From Porites lobata (lineage: Eukaryota; Cnidaria; Anthozoa; Scleractinia; Poritidae), in NCBI GenBank assembly GCA_942486035.1, contig CALNXK010000124.1, positions 405,001 through 469,000 of the forward strand: a DNA stretch of 64,000 bases, in the 5' to 3' direction. Positions 26,601-41,100 of the stretch are shown here, piece by piece (the first letter of the stretch is position 1; every line of letters starts with the position of its first letter). The notes under the pieces are model-generated. The model was not told where the DNA came from. It saw only the letters and a list, made by a program, of their open reading frames with translations, and did not search any database. The position numbers and the translations under genes were made by a program.

Positions 26601-29120
26601 GAATTCCTGTCCTCTGGAAGTTCTACTCCCACGGTTTTATTATCCGTCCGATCAATTTGTTTTGAGATCGACGGAACACCTCCAGTCATCGGCACATAAT
26701 AGCCATCATTCTTAACGTTCTCATAAGCCGCACGTTTCGTGGCTGAAGAAGAGGTACGTGGCGTGACGGCACCTTGCGTGACAGCGCTAGGCGTGACGTT
26801 TTCATAGCTCCTCGAATCAGCTGGTTTTGAACGCTGTTGGTTAACAACAACATATCCATCCTCACCCTCTGCAGGTTGATCAATGTCTGAGATACGCATG
26901 CTTTGCTTGTCGCTTAGTGGGACCTTTCTACTTTGCGGTAAGCTGACGTTTTCGTACGGTAATGGCTGCTGCCTAGAATGTTCTCGAATATTCACTGGCT
27001 GTGGTTTCCATACGTCTTCGACAGGCGGAGTTTCCCTTCCGCCACTAACTGGGCCAACAGTCATTTCCTCGTATCCTTTCCTTGACAACTCGGGAGTAGC
27101 TACCCGCTTTTTGGCCTGATTGGAAACACTAGGAACCGACCGACCCTCGGGATTCGCATGACTCGCGGGTTCGGTTACGGTTGGAAGCACTACGGGTGGT
27201 CTTACAGCCTTGGCAGCTGATGAATCAGAATCAGCAGCGTCGCTCTTAGTCCGTTTTTTGGGAGGTAAAGATGGCGGGGGGTGGGAAGGCGGTTTTCGTA
27301 CCCAAATATCTTCCGGTTCGTCTACAGAAAGAGGCTTTTTATTACTTTTTTGCGGCAATTGAGGAACGTCTTCACATTCGTTCACCTCCTCCACGTAATT
27401 ATTCGGTGGTAGAAGAACTTCAGCGTATTGTGTTTTGCTGTTTGCCTTACTTCCTCCCGCTGAGCTCTGAGGGGGTGATAATGGCACTTTTTCGACTGCT
27501 ACTTCCACATACTGCAAACCAGTGCCCAGCTTGATTGAGCCCTTTTTGGCCTTCAAACCTTTCTCAGGCAACGGCACAGGTGCAGGACTAGGGCTTTGAT
27601 CAGCGCTTTCAGCCCTTTCATCGCCACGGTTGCGTGCTCCCTTTTTACCAAAGCTACTTAACCTTGGAGAATTCCTGTTCATTCCTGGAGACGAAGGTAC
27701 TGAAAAACAAAAACAACAACAAACAACTTATTTTCAGTACCGGAAATTTAGCAAGGATATTTTCATAACAATAGATATCCCCTATTAGATATCCTAGCGA
27801 CCATTTTAACCCCTCCATATCTCATTGTATATTCAAGTGTATTGTAGGTAGTGAGAATATGTTTATATCTGTAAACATCTTAATCAACCTTTCACCAACG
27901 TGAATCAAAGAAAAACAAGACTCTCAAATGCCAAAATGCTGGAGCAAATCTTCAACAAATCTCTCTGGCAAACAAAGAACGGGTTCCTTTGTATCTTTTT
28001 CAGTTTCGCGAGACTGTAAATCGTTTGAACTTAATTTGAAAATCATAGTAGTAGACAGTTAGAAGTCTTGGAAGTGTTAACCAAAAGAACTGCGGAAGAC
28101 TTGTCTCAAAGTACATGTACACATCCTTTTACTCACTGTGTTATGTCCGGGCGACATTTTCCCCCATCTCGTTCCAGCACAATGGAAACTCGATATAACG
28201 AAGAGCCAAGAAACTGGCAAAATATGTTCGCTATAACAGGGTTTTGTTTTGTTTGAGGTTCTTTTCCTTAAACTTTATTATTAGTGGGTGGAAGAACATC
28301 GTTCGCTATACTGAGGACTTCGTTAAACACAGGTTCGTTATACCTGGTGCTAAAGCGACCATCTCGTAAGATCCCTTAGCAACAGCACTGGACTCTGCCC
28401 TTGATGATCTCTTGCCTGAAACTTAATTTGATTGTCGTTAAACTGAAGTATTGTATTGAAAAAAAAACGTAAAACCAAAAGATTCCCCTAGCAAATTTTG
28501 TGGTATTACAGGTGTTAAAATTATGGGATCCCTAATGAAAATGTTCCCAAATCTCCGCTGAAAAACTCGGGAAGATGCAATGTAGGAGGGAGAGAAGGTG
28601 TGTGCTATCAGCTCAACTTGAACCTAACAGAAAATTTGACAGGAGTCGAACGTATGACCTTTTGTTTACTTGTCCAGATACTTTACCACTGAGCTATACA
28701 AGACTCGTGGAAGCTACGGCCACTAAACTAGAATCAAGTGACAAACATTCTTCATACTCATATGACTGGAATATCAATTTCTCAAACTCATTAATAATTC
28801 ATAAAGAAAATTCAAAGGAAATTAATGTTTAATGAGTGTTTGGATATCAGATGAAAAACTGCTCATTTTTGCATCCTTAATTTCTCCTTCAAAAATGATT
28901 TTGTTTGAGAAGAAATATCAAACATTCGACACAGTGTTTCATCACCAGATGAAACACCTCGAAGTTCGTCAAAAATACTCGTATTTTCAACTCTCTTCTC
29001 GGTGTTTCATCTGGTGATGAAACACTGCATCTCATGTTTGATATATTACGTCACATATTATGATGACAGTGGTGATGATGATGATGATGATGATAGTGGT
29101 GGAAGTGGTGGTGGTGGTAG

Positions 29121-29155
<35 letters not shown>

Positions 29156-32100
29156 TCTAATCGCAAAATTATACGGCTATTAATACATTAAAAAAATATA
29201 TATAACTCATGACAAACTATGAATGACAAATTTCCTGAACCAACCTCGCCTAGACGAAGGTAGCCTAACACAGTTTCCTGGAAAGTAGCCCACTTTTTCT
29301 TTCTGTGAAATAATAAGTAAAAACTTTGATCTTCTACTGTTTCAGTTAAGCTTTAGCTTGATAACTCATCTCCACAGCGTAAATTCAACCAATGTAAAGA
29401 AAACAACCGTTAGAGGTCAAAAACCACAAGCTAAACGGAATAAGAAATGACCAGAAAGAAACCAGTATATTAAACTACAAAATGAAAACTTGATTAAATA
29501 TAAACAATGCATTAACCACCAAGTGCTTACATCTCCACTTTTTATTTTTCCTTTCCATCTATCATTCTCGTTTTGTTCCAATACCTAAAATGAGAGACGA
29601 AAAAAGAAACATCAAGGCAATGCAAAAAAAGCCTTTTAATATCACGTGACTGCTCTGTTAGAGTAAATTCAATTAGCCAATCAGCAAATAGGTCATTTGC
29701 ACGATGGCATCATTTTACTACTGCGACCAGAATCCTCCAGGGTTTTGCATTCTTGTGCAAATTAGGACTTTTGCTATTTAAACCTCGACGGGATTACCAA
29801 ATTTAAATGTGACAGGCAAAACGAAAACAAGAGCCCCTAACGAAAAGGATTCTGGTCGTAGTAGTAAAATGACAAAGGATTAAATTAACTGCAAAAACCG
29901 TGGACGAGGATCCTGCTAGTTGTAAACGTTGGATCTCTAGAAAAGAGATCTAATCAGCCAAAATATAAAGAACCAAGAACGAGAAGTCCAAAGACGACTG
30001 TAAAGCTGATTTCAAACAACGTGTATTGTTATTTATAACAATATTTCGGCTGGCCATACCAGCCTTCTTCAGGTTTACAGATGTTACAGAACTTATGTAG
30101 CAATCACAATATTATAATTATTGCGACATTCTCCATATATATTATATTGTGATTGCTACATAAGTTCAGTAACATCTGTAAACCTGAAGAAGGCTGGTAT
30201 GGCCAGCCGAAATATTGTTATAAATAACAATGCACGTTGTTTTAAATCAGCTTTGCAGTATTCTTTGGACTTCTCGTTCTTGGTAAAATGACACCATCGT
30301 GAAAATGGCCTATTCGCCACTTGCACATCTCCCATAATGTACCTTATTTGCCCCCAAAATTTTGCATAACCTTTGTTTTTCACTTCTCTTGGGTATTACA
30401 GCCGTCCTAAGAGAAATTGAAAACAATGCTTATGCAAAATTTTGGGGGGCAAATAAGGTGCATTATGGGAGATATGCAATAGGCGAATTTCGAGAGCACA
30501 AAGCGCGGGAAATCGTGTGTAAGCAAGTCATGGTTGCTTTGTTTTTACTTTCGATTGGTAGGTGAGAAGGCCATAAAAAACAAGCGAGCAAACACCACAA
30601 GGAGCGGGAAGACTGACGTGCGCAAGCAGGCCATCGTTACATCTACATCGCCGTCAAACGTAGCGGGTTTTTTCTCTCTATATTTAGTGGGACTTTATTA
30701 ACACGGGAAAAGATGTTTAAAATAAATGGTAAATGCGACTATTTTCATTTTTTTTTCCTTTTTCTCAAAATCAAGAGCAACAAAAAACAACAAAATAAAA
30801 ACCTCGTGCCCGTGTAAAGTGGAGAAAACAACAAGTCCGCTGTTTCAGTTTTCAAACAAGAAGAGAGCAGAGCTGTAGGATCTCAATACACGATTATCAG
30901 AGAGGAAAATAAAGAGCGTTTGAGTGACCAGACCTTTTTAAGAGGAGTTTGACTACTAACTTTTTTAGTAGTAACGTTTCAATCTTTAAAGGACGAAAAT
31001 GACAACCTAAGCTTTGAAGCACTTTGTTTAACGTTTGCAATTTTCCCTTGTTTGACCACGGTTAAGGCCATTGTTTGTTTGTTACTTCAGAAAAAAAGCA
31101 AAAAAAAAACATGGATTGACTAGCTGATCGCAACACGTCCCAGTACAATAGTAAATTGTTGGGCATTACAGTCGAATATTAATTAAAATCGGCTGTATGT
31201 GCCTTCTTGTTTCAGGTGGAATATATAAACACAGTTACAAAAGACAACCATTGGGCCTTACGATAATAGTGTCTCCAGTCTTGAAGGGTAAAGCTGTAGG
31301 ATCCAGCATGTTGAAGTGATCTCTTACAGCTCTGGCATACACAGTACGGTCTGCAGCAGCGGCATCTGAAACGATTGAAATTATCAATGAAAAAAAACTC
31401 TCTTCTTGTTATAAGAGTCATGTAAATTGAAGAGCGACAAAACGTTTTGTTGACCCAATCCATAGTTATTAGAGGAGACTGGTTATGAAAAGCGGCAAAC
31501 ATCAATGATAAAAACAACAGTGCTGCAGTTTATGTTCAAAGCACCGTGAAAGTGCACAATCCTTTGTTTTCTGTTGGCAAATTGTGACGGAATAAATTAA
31601 TGCAACGTTTTTATTGGTCAATACAATCAAAATGATAGGAATTCTTTTGAACGTTGTGCACTTTCAGGTCCACAAAAACATATAACAAAGGAGTCTGACG
31701 GGTTTCATAACCATTCTACTCAATTAACTATGCCCAATCGTTTTGTATTGTACTTTAAGCATGTTGTGAATAGAGTTTTGTTTCTTGGCTGGTTGAAGAA
31801 GAAAAAGAAGAGCGTTTGACCGCAAAGATAAAGAATCAAACCTTTTAATAGCTGCTTGATTTCTGACGATGCTTTGGAACTTGTGAACAGGTTTACGACA
31901 TCAAGTGCTGAGTATCCTTCATCATTCCTGGCATTTGAGTCGATGCCCCACTGGAATTAACACAACAAACAAATATGACCTTCCATCTCAGGGCGATTTT
32001 ACTAAACCTTAAATCTACATTAATTATTTTCAATACCCTAAGAACCTGTTTAAAGGAATTCCGCCGACGTGATAGTTCCAACACTGTCCAACAAGTTGTT

Positions 32101-35100
32101 CAAATGGATCCACCATGTTGCATTCAACAGTGTTGGGGGTTAACGGTCGTTTTAGTTAAGTTTATTCCGTAGAGGTGTAATACATGTACTAAAAAATAGT
32201 TTCACGTACTTGGCTTAAAGAAAGAATATCTAGCCTGTACTCAGACGTTGTTTTATTTTTCTTTTGGTTCTTTTAGAAAACATCGGAGTGCGTGACAGCG
32301 AGGCAAGCACGCGAGCGAAGCGAGCGCGGAGCGCGAGAAAGAATTTAATATCTATTTTCTTCTTCCCCCGCCCCTACCCCTTTTCGCTGGAGGTCAATAA
32401 ATCCGCCGCGGTTTATTGCTCGACGGACTTTCATGAGAAAATAGAGGGTGTGTGAACAGGCTGAAGAATATCAGACCCCAAATCTTTTCTTGTTCACGCG
32501 AACTATACTTGAAGCTGTCAAAATTTTTATGCAATTTCACTGCTTGAGTTCTTATCGAAACGACTTTGTTTCGAAACGAGCGGTTTCCGTGTTAGGCAGG
32601 TCTTATAGTTTCAGCAACCTAAAAAGTACGTTGAACACACTCAACGTCATGATCCTCCAATGGTACGCAATCAATTCTTATACATGTCCCTCGCCTATTA
32701 CTGTAGTTAATTTGCCTTCTACTATCCCAGCAAGCGTGAATTTTTTCAGGCTTTCTTTTCGCAACTGCATAAGTTGCGTATTTAACCGTACTGGGAGCGT
32801 CTCTTTATTTCTTTTCCTTCTACTGTAGTCAATGATCTCCAACCCCCCCCCCCAAAGGGATAGATAACTGGTTGTCTATCACTTGTACTTACCACTGTTT
32901 TACACAGTACGTCCACTCTCTTCTGTCTGACGATGTTTTTCAATTATGTACCGTGAGCCGCAGAACTAAACAAGTTAGCAGGCGAGTTAACCGAAATAAT
33001 AACCAGTCAATACAGGTCAACACACAGGTCTAGCTACTGCTCATACAAATGTATTCCTCCTCAAGTAGAGAAACCATCTAGACAGAGAATTACGTATTTA
33101 CTCGAATAAGCGCCGCCCCTGATTAAGCACGGCCCCCAAGTAAGCATCGCATTTGCGACAAAAAGTTAATGAGCGCCGCCCCGAATAAGCGTCGCGGCCC
33201 CGAAAAAATAGGGAGCTTAATTAAGCAACAACGACGGCGACGTTAACGAGAACGGCAAAAAAGCAATAGGTTTAGATTGGCAAAACAACAACTTTGCACG
33301 TGCATCACGCTTTTTTGTACATTTCTTTGCCGTCACTGCACGACTACGACGTGAAAATACCTAATTTCACGTTTTGTGGAGGACGTGAACACAAGACAAC
33401 GACTTTCTTTTCCTTTTGTTGAACTTTGATACAGTCTTTTAGAATTCAACTCCAGAAAAAAAATGCCAACATTTGACGAAAAGAACAAGAAATAACGGCT
33501 ACAAAGTTTGACGCTGCGCGACTTCACGTTATAAGTGACGTTTTCGTAGCTGTCGCTGCCGTTGTTGCTTAAGCTTTCTATTGAAAATTAAAAGGTTCTT
33601 AGCTGGCTGAATACAATTAATAACAATGCCAATAATAATAATTTCACTTCAAACTTTCAAATAAACGCCACCTTCAAATAAGTGCCATCCTCAAATAAGC
33701 ACCGCATTTGAGGCGCTTAGTCGAGTAAATACGGTGTTTATTTATTTATTTATTAAGCCTTAATAAGAGAGAGGGACTTGCAAAGGGCAGATTACCTCCA
33801 AAAGTGTCTTAACTACTTCTGTTTTTCCATAAAGAGCCGCTTCATGTAAACAGGTACCATTGCTTGTAACATGGTTGAGATCTGCATCAGCCTCTAACAA
33901 CATTCTGTAAGGTACACAAAAGCTTAGTATTGCCCTATTGGTCCTATTAGAAACAGTGCTTGAAAAAAGTCCCGTCTACCTGCTAGTCTGGGACAAGTAG
34001 ATTTTCTTGCTGGGCAAGTAACTTTTAAAGCTTTCTTGACTAAAAACATGATTACTGGGAATTAGCAAACCATTTACAGTTGTGTATGTTACAGGTCAAA
34101 ATTAAATTCAGGTTCAAAATTCTTAACCTAGTTTGATTCTCAATTTCCTTTTTCTCTTAGCCCTGATTTTTCATGAATTAGGGCTAGGAGACAAAGGAAT
34201 TTGAAACCAGCCAAGGTTACACAATTTTAACCTGAATTTAATTTTAACACGTAAGATGTACAATATAACAGGAAGCTTTGATAGAACTATGGAACATGAC
34301 GTAATACAAAGAAACAACCCGAGCTTTACAGTGACCATACCTTACTATTTCCACATGGCCAGTCTTGGAGGCCAAGTGTAATGGGGGATCATTTTTTGTT
34401 GGTTCACCACTTGCTAAAACACTGCGCACTTCTTTTGATTTGAGAAGCAGTTCAACAACCTACAACAAACCACATTATTTACCAAATTAAAAATTATCAA
34501 AAAATGATAGCCACATCACTTAACATAAATACCTACCAAACACTAAAAATACCGTAAAATTCCAAAAATAAGGCCCGAGGCTTATGTTTTTCAAAGACCC
34601 TTCTTTAGGGGCTTATTTTTGGAGGGGCTTCTATTCGGAGGGGCTTATCTACGGAGGGAAATTTGCGTTTCAAAATCGATTGGGCTAGCCTTATAGTTGG
34701 AAGTAAATTTACCATTTTTGCTTTCTTCTACTTTGTCTTTGAGGGCAATTTTCCAAGTACAAGCCCCCAGGGGGCTTATATTTGGAGGGGTGATTTAACG
34801 GACGGTTTTTTTGTGTTATCTGATTGGGGGGCCTATATTTGGGGGGAGGGGCTTATACATGGAGGGGCTTATTTTAGGAATTTTACTGTAAATAACATCC
34901 ACTAGCCTGAAAAAACAGCTGACATTTGGCGATGCTAACACTGGTTTCCCTGTGAAATGACATCTGAGGATTCCATACTGGTGGCGCCTTACTACTCCAA
35001 TCCTGGGTAGTGACACATCATCAGTATGGAATTTCTGCATTTCTCAGATGTCATTTTACCGGGAAACCAGTGATGGCAGTGCAAAATGTCTTCTGTTTTC

Positions 35101-38100
35101 TCAGGCACAAAATTCACTGACCCCAAAACAATTCCTAAAGGTAAAAACACCACTGCACTACACTTCATACACACCCGCTCCTTCCCCCTCAATCAAATTT
35201 GTTCTTCCAAGTTTTGACCATGGCCTTGTATTGTTAGCAACTCTTAATGAAGGCAGGAGGGGGAAGGGGGAATGGAAAGCATGGGCGTAATTTACAACTG
35301 TTCTCTGGCAACTGGTTGTACCTGTCAAATCAGCATGGGAATTAGCGTGCACAAATGGATAAAGTCATAGAATCATGGTTGTCATTTTTGGGGATAAGGA
35401 TTTTCATTGAAAAAAAAAATGCTTCCACATATATTGCGGGCAATGGGAAAAGAAAACATTTATATTACATCTCTACAGAACAAGGGAGTGAAAGGGTCAA
35501 ACCCTCTACCCCCTGTTGTCTTCTGATCACTTTTAAACAACCAGACTTGAGGCAAGTATATAAACATGAGTTACCGGTAGTTGTTACACATAGCTCGATA
35601 ACAGTTGACGAGATACGTACATGCACATGTCCAAATCTGCAGGCGAGGTCCAAAGCAGATTCTCCACCTTTGTTTGTACTCCAAGAATTACAGCCTCTGT
35701 CTAACAGTACATCCACCTGTACAGGCAATAAATAACCCAACCATCATCAACATCAGGACATCAACTCTAAGTTATTACCTTGCTGATTTCTAGTTCAATA
35801 ATGAAGGGATTCCTGGAAAAAAAAGCCCCATATAATCTGTGATAAACTCCCAGATTCTCCTTTCTGCCTTACACAACGTTTGTAACTCAATCCCACACAC
35901 CCCTTACAATATCCTTTCCTTGCATGGTCACATATTCTTCATTGGTTTCATCCTCATCATCATACCAATAATAATATTTTACTGGTAAAATAAATTTAAA
36001 CTAAGGATAAAATTTGCCCAAAACATCTACACAGGTAAAGACTGGGATTTTTTCACAAACCACATCAGAGTTGCCATGCTGACATGCTAAAATAAGAGGT
36101 GTGTCTCCATTATCTGAGCCTGCATTAATGTGAGCTCCAGTCTCCACAAGCAGACGTGCAACTTCAACATTTCCAGACCATGCTGCTAGATGCAACGGTG
36201 ACATGCCTGATAAGGGAACAACAGAAAAATATGAGAATATTACTCTCCCATGCAAACACTCTTAGGGCTTTGTCATGCACTCCGTCCCTATGATGGGGAG
36301 GATTGCATGACAAGCTAAAGAATGTCTGTGTGGGAGGCTATATGAGAAGTGGATTTGAACCAAACTCGAGCTCATTCTCTAGGGAAATTATCAGGGAGAA
36401 GAAGTGGGTCTGACAAAATTCAGGCAAAGCAGGATTGTATCCACAATAACCTTGCCAGAGAGAATAACCTCATAAGCAGCACACACTAGCAGGCTTCATT
36501 GCACAGCTTACAAGCTAAAAGGGAACTAGGGATTTAGGATTTTGATTTGACTTTCATTTCATCAGTTATTTTGTTCACATTCCTAACCACTCAGTCTTAG
36601 TTTACAAAGCTTACTGTATGCAACTTCCATGCAATTCTGTAGTTCTGTTGTCACACTAAAGCTGAGTTCAGTGGCTTCTCAGGCAAACAGCCCCTAGGGA
36701 GGGGAGGGTGGAGATAATGAATTGAGTCCCAGTTTTTCTGGGACAAATAATCAACAAGGGTTTTGATCACACTCTTTCAAAGTCAACTTCCCAGCAATCT
36801 CACTTTGCATGGAATGACAACATACATGGAAATGCCCAAAATAGCAACTCATAGTGCCTTATTTTCAAAGTCATTCAAGGAGGATTATGTTGGGATAGGA
36901 TGGACTTTCATGGTCCAGGACAGTGGACTTAAACTACAGGTAATCACATTTTTATCTTTTTGAATGTAAGTCTGTGCTGACAAAAATGATGTCCTTCCTT
37001 CTTGCAATTGCCCTGCCCTTAAAGTTCTTGTATATTGAAATGTGTTCATAATTCCATCTTGGTCAGATATCACCAAAGAAAGATTGAACTTTATATCAGG
37101 TAAAACAGAGGACATGCTACACTAATGTAAAAGAAAACTTTGCTACCCGAGTCAATGTTGTTACGTGACTTTCATATCATCCTAACACAAAGTAAGATTT
37201 AGATCTTTATTCTTTCTTTTTATGATAAAAAAATTCTCCGGACATAACGTCTGAACACAGGTGGGATTTCATTGGACACTGGCAAATTTCAGTTAGCCAA
37301 TGTCTGATGACCGAACATTATTTGCAGCCTTGTTTCAACTTAAATAAGCATGTATAAAAATAAATACCTTTGTGATCCCTGGCATTGATGTCACAATCCA
37401 AATCAATAAGCCCTAGGATAATTTCACTGCTGCCCATAAGCGATGCATGATGGCAAGCCGTAAATCTGTCTCAAAACAAAGTTGCAAATTTTAATGAGAA
37501 ATAGTCCCCATGAATTGGTGAACATGGGAAATAAAGGTAAGTCTGTCAGTAGTCATGTCTAGTTTGTATTCAGGAGTTTCATTAATAGGGTTCAAAATAA
37601 ATGGCTGTCTTGTTGTCCTAGACATCCATATACTGTGTGGCACGAAATTTTTGCAGGAATTTTTCTCAACCAGCTATGGGTACAGGGTTCGCAAATACGC
37701 CAAATTTGGCGTATTTTACGTCAAAATTGTTCAGATGACTCCACTGAGGTTACGGAGGGAGTCACTTCAACTCCAAAAATTTTCAGTAATAAACAGGGAG
37801 CGACTTTGACTCCAGAAATTTTCGGTAACAAACACAGTTTTGTCCTTACCTTTTTCGCAACTAATACAATTTACGTTAATTGTAAATGTTGTAAAGCTGA
37901 ATTAAATCATCGAAATTAACGAATTATACTGCACGACAAAACAGGAAGAGGCTAAATTACGATCAAAGTTTACTCGATGACCGCCAGCATCGATTTGAGC
38001 TTTCAGGTCAGCGGAGCCACCACAGGTAGCCCAAGCTGGAAATATGAGCATCGGCGAAACATCGGTATAGTTAGCGTAACATTCAAAATATAAGGGTTTG

Positions 38101-41100
38101 TATGGAAGAAAACCTATCGTTTCTGTAACCTATGAAATTTAAAGGATTTCAATAAAAAAACAGCTTACCTTACTTAAAATGTGTGTTACGTCTATTCTGT
38201 GTGGTCCACGGGCGATTTATGGCGTTTTATGGGTTTTTATGTAACGGTTTTCTCCATATAAAGGTTTACCGGTAAACCTTTTTATAGAGAGACGTAACAC
38301 GCATTTTAAGTAAGGTAAGCTGTTTTTTATTGAAATCCTTTCATTTTCGTAGGTTACGGAAACGATAGGTTTTTTTCCCATACAAATCCTTATATTTTGA
38401 ATGTTACGCAACAATGCCGATGCTCATATTTCGAGCTCGGGCTAACCTGTGCCGCCACAGCTACTTCGTTTATCCGTCACGATAGTGTATACATGCCGGG
38501 ACCACGCGCTGGAAAGTCTGATACTTGACTCCAAATATTCCAAAATGACTCCAAAATTTGTGAAGCAGAAGTCACACTGACTCCACTCATCAATAAAATT
38601 TGCAAACCCTGGGGTATCTGTACAGGTACAGGTAGTCTGTGATACAATATAGTGAGATCTCCTCTGTGGTGCCAATGCATTGTTTGTTTCATGTTTGCTT
38701 CCTTAAGAACGATGGCAATTTGCCTGCGCTACATTGTTTTAAAAAAACCATTCCATGGACTCTTTGTTTAAAAATCGTTGTTAGCATGAGCCTGTTCCAC
38801 TACTTCAAACATGAACAAGTGAAGGAGAGTGGAAATGACCAGTAAATGTCTGAAAAACTTTGATTATAGTGAGGGAGCCTTCCCAAAAACTTGTTGGGCA
38901 GGGGGACTGATGAGAAATTGGGGGGTCCCACAAAAAAATTGGAGCTAAAGTATGGAACCAAGCTTTCCACGGTGTATGCCAAATGACACTGATCTATTTG
39001 GTACCAGATTTAGTGTGGCACGGTTAAGTAAACACGCTGCTTAGCTATGACCACAACACCAGTTTCGGAACCAAAATGTTGGATCCTTCATCAGTTGCTT
39101 AGGTATAGCTGTTAAACACGAGCTCACCAAGAGAGCTACACGTAGTGCTGTAAACTAAAACTAGGGTTGGTTGAAGGGAATTTGCATATGATCACCTTTT
39201 ACCTATAGAATCACGCTCGACCTGTAGCCAAGCATATCATCCTGATTACAGCGTAACTGAGCCAAAAAACTTTATACTGCTGATCATTTCTACTCCTTCT
39301 AAATCTAATCTATCTAAATCCTGTGAACACAGAAGCTTAGGACTCGTAGACTTTGTTAGAGCATTGACTGGCTGTATTACTGATGCCAGCAAAAGTAAGG
39401 AAACTTTTTTTATTATCCACGATATACAAATTTACCAGGACAAGGAAGAAATTAGGACTGAGGGGTAGGTTGGTGGTGTCTCAAATTTTAGGGATACTAA
39501 AAGGGGGTCCCTAAAAATGTTTAATGCAGCAAGGAAGGGTCCTCCAAATTTTTTAGATAGTAGATAATTTCTCATCATCCCCCCCCCCACCCCACAACGC
39601 TCCCTAAAAGCAGGGGGGAATGTGATAGTTCAACCAGGCTGAGCAGAGATTTAAGTACACCAAGAAGATAAGCTGTGCTTACCCATCTTCATCTTGTATG
39701 TTGACATTGTACTTTTTGCCACCTTTTTCTACAAAATATAAAAAATTTACATGTATGATAATGACGATGATAATTATCATGATTATTATTACATTATTAT
39801 AATACAATAACAATAATAATTATTATTATTATCATAATTATTATTATTATTATTGTTATAGTTGTTGTTGTTGTTGTTTTTGAACAATGCACTTGACAAA
39901 AATAACTGGTATTCACTGCAGAATTCCAATATTTTTTATTGGGCTTTGTTTTTTGTTCTGCTATTTACAACTAATTAAATTAAAATAGCAACAAGGCAAT
40001 TAGAGTTTTAAAAACCCCGACCTCAGCAGTCCTCATTCTATTTAAATTTTCCACAACATTGGGGGAAGAAGAAAGAATGTTAACATAGTACTATATAAAT
40101 CAAGAGCCTCAGTGGAGCTCAGTTTCATTACATGTATAGCTGTCAAAAGGCTGCCATTATATCAACACCAGTATAAGTTGTGGATCGTTATTTGGTACAA
40201 AATTTGTGCTCTCCAACAGCTCATATAGTCAGATGATTTAACTGCTTTCCAACATCAATAGCAGCACGCTGCCAGTGATATTGACATTATATATTGTTTC
40301 TTTCGTCACTTTAGCTACAGTCTAGATTCTCTATTACAAACTATATATGTTCTGAATTTACCCTTGGTTTAAATTTTATTTTCTTTGGTTCAAACAGACG
40401 ACCATACATTACCATGCAAAAAAAAGGAAAAGACATTTAAACTGAGGATACATGTAAAATTGAACAACAACATATATGATGCTGGGTTTGACATTTTGCA
40501 GGTGCACCTGCCGGCATAACTAAGATGTTAAGATTAAAGTTGGGCCTGAGTTACAGGACCTATAAGCTCTGTTTCATGCACAGTTTTTGGTGCTTGATTC
40601 CAAACCAAGAGGCAGGCTGGTTCACAAGATAAAGTTTAGAATCAAAGCTAGACTGCAAAACAGTCCATACTATTGTGTAATCAAGTACTCATGAACAGTG
40701 TGAGGCCTGCATGGTTCACTCGTGTGAGACTCATATGGTAAACCAATTTTGGGAAAAAAACGACTATTTTGCAGTCTCAATTTTGCATCACATAAGTATT
40801 AAACCTGTTTTGATTTGTGTATCTCAAAATCCTTAGAATATGGCTAGCCTGAATTCTCACTCAGTTGAGTATCTGATGAGATTTTAAGACATTAATTTTG
40901 TTATAAAAAATGTGTCCTTTTTCCTTTTAATTTTGAAGGTTTTCACAATATACTTAATAGTAAAGAAACCAGAACAGCACACTACAAAATTAAGACTTGA
41001 TACCTTACATACAACATTCACAAGAAAGGCATGTTACTTTAATCCCCCTTAGTATTTCAATATTTCTCCTTAACGTCAAAAGGATAAAGGAAAATATTCA

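Noticed and set aside
28642..28715. A functional tRNA gene
   Set aside because: A and B boxes are present but the acceptor and anticodon stems do not form; it is the head of a SINE.
37300..37315. CTGATGACCGAA as a further hammerhead core
   Set aside because: There is no room for stem II between the two conserved blocks.
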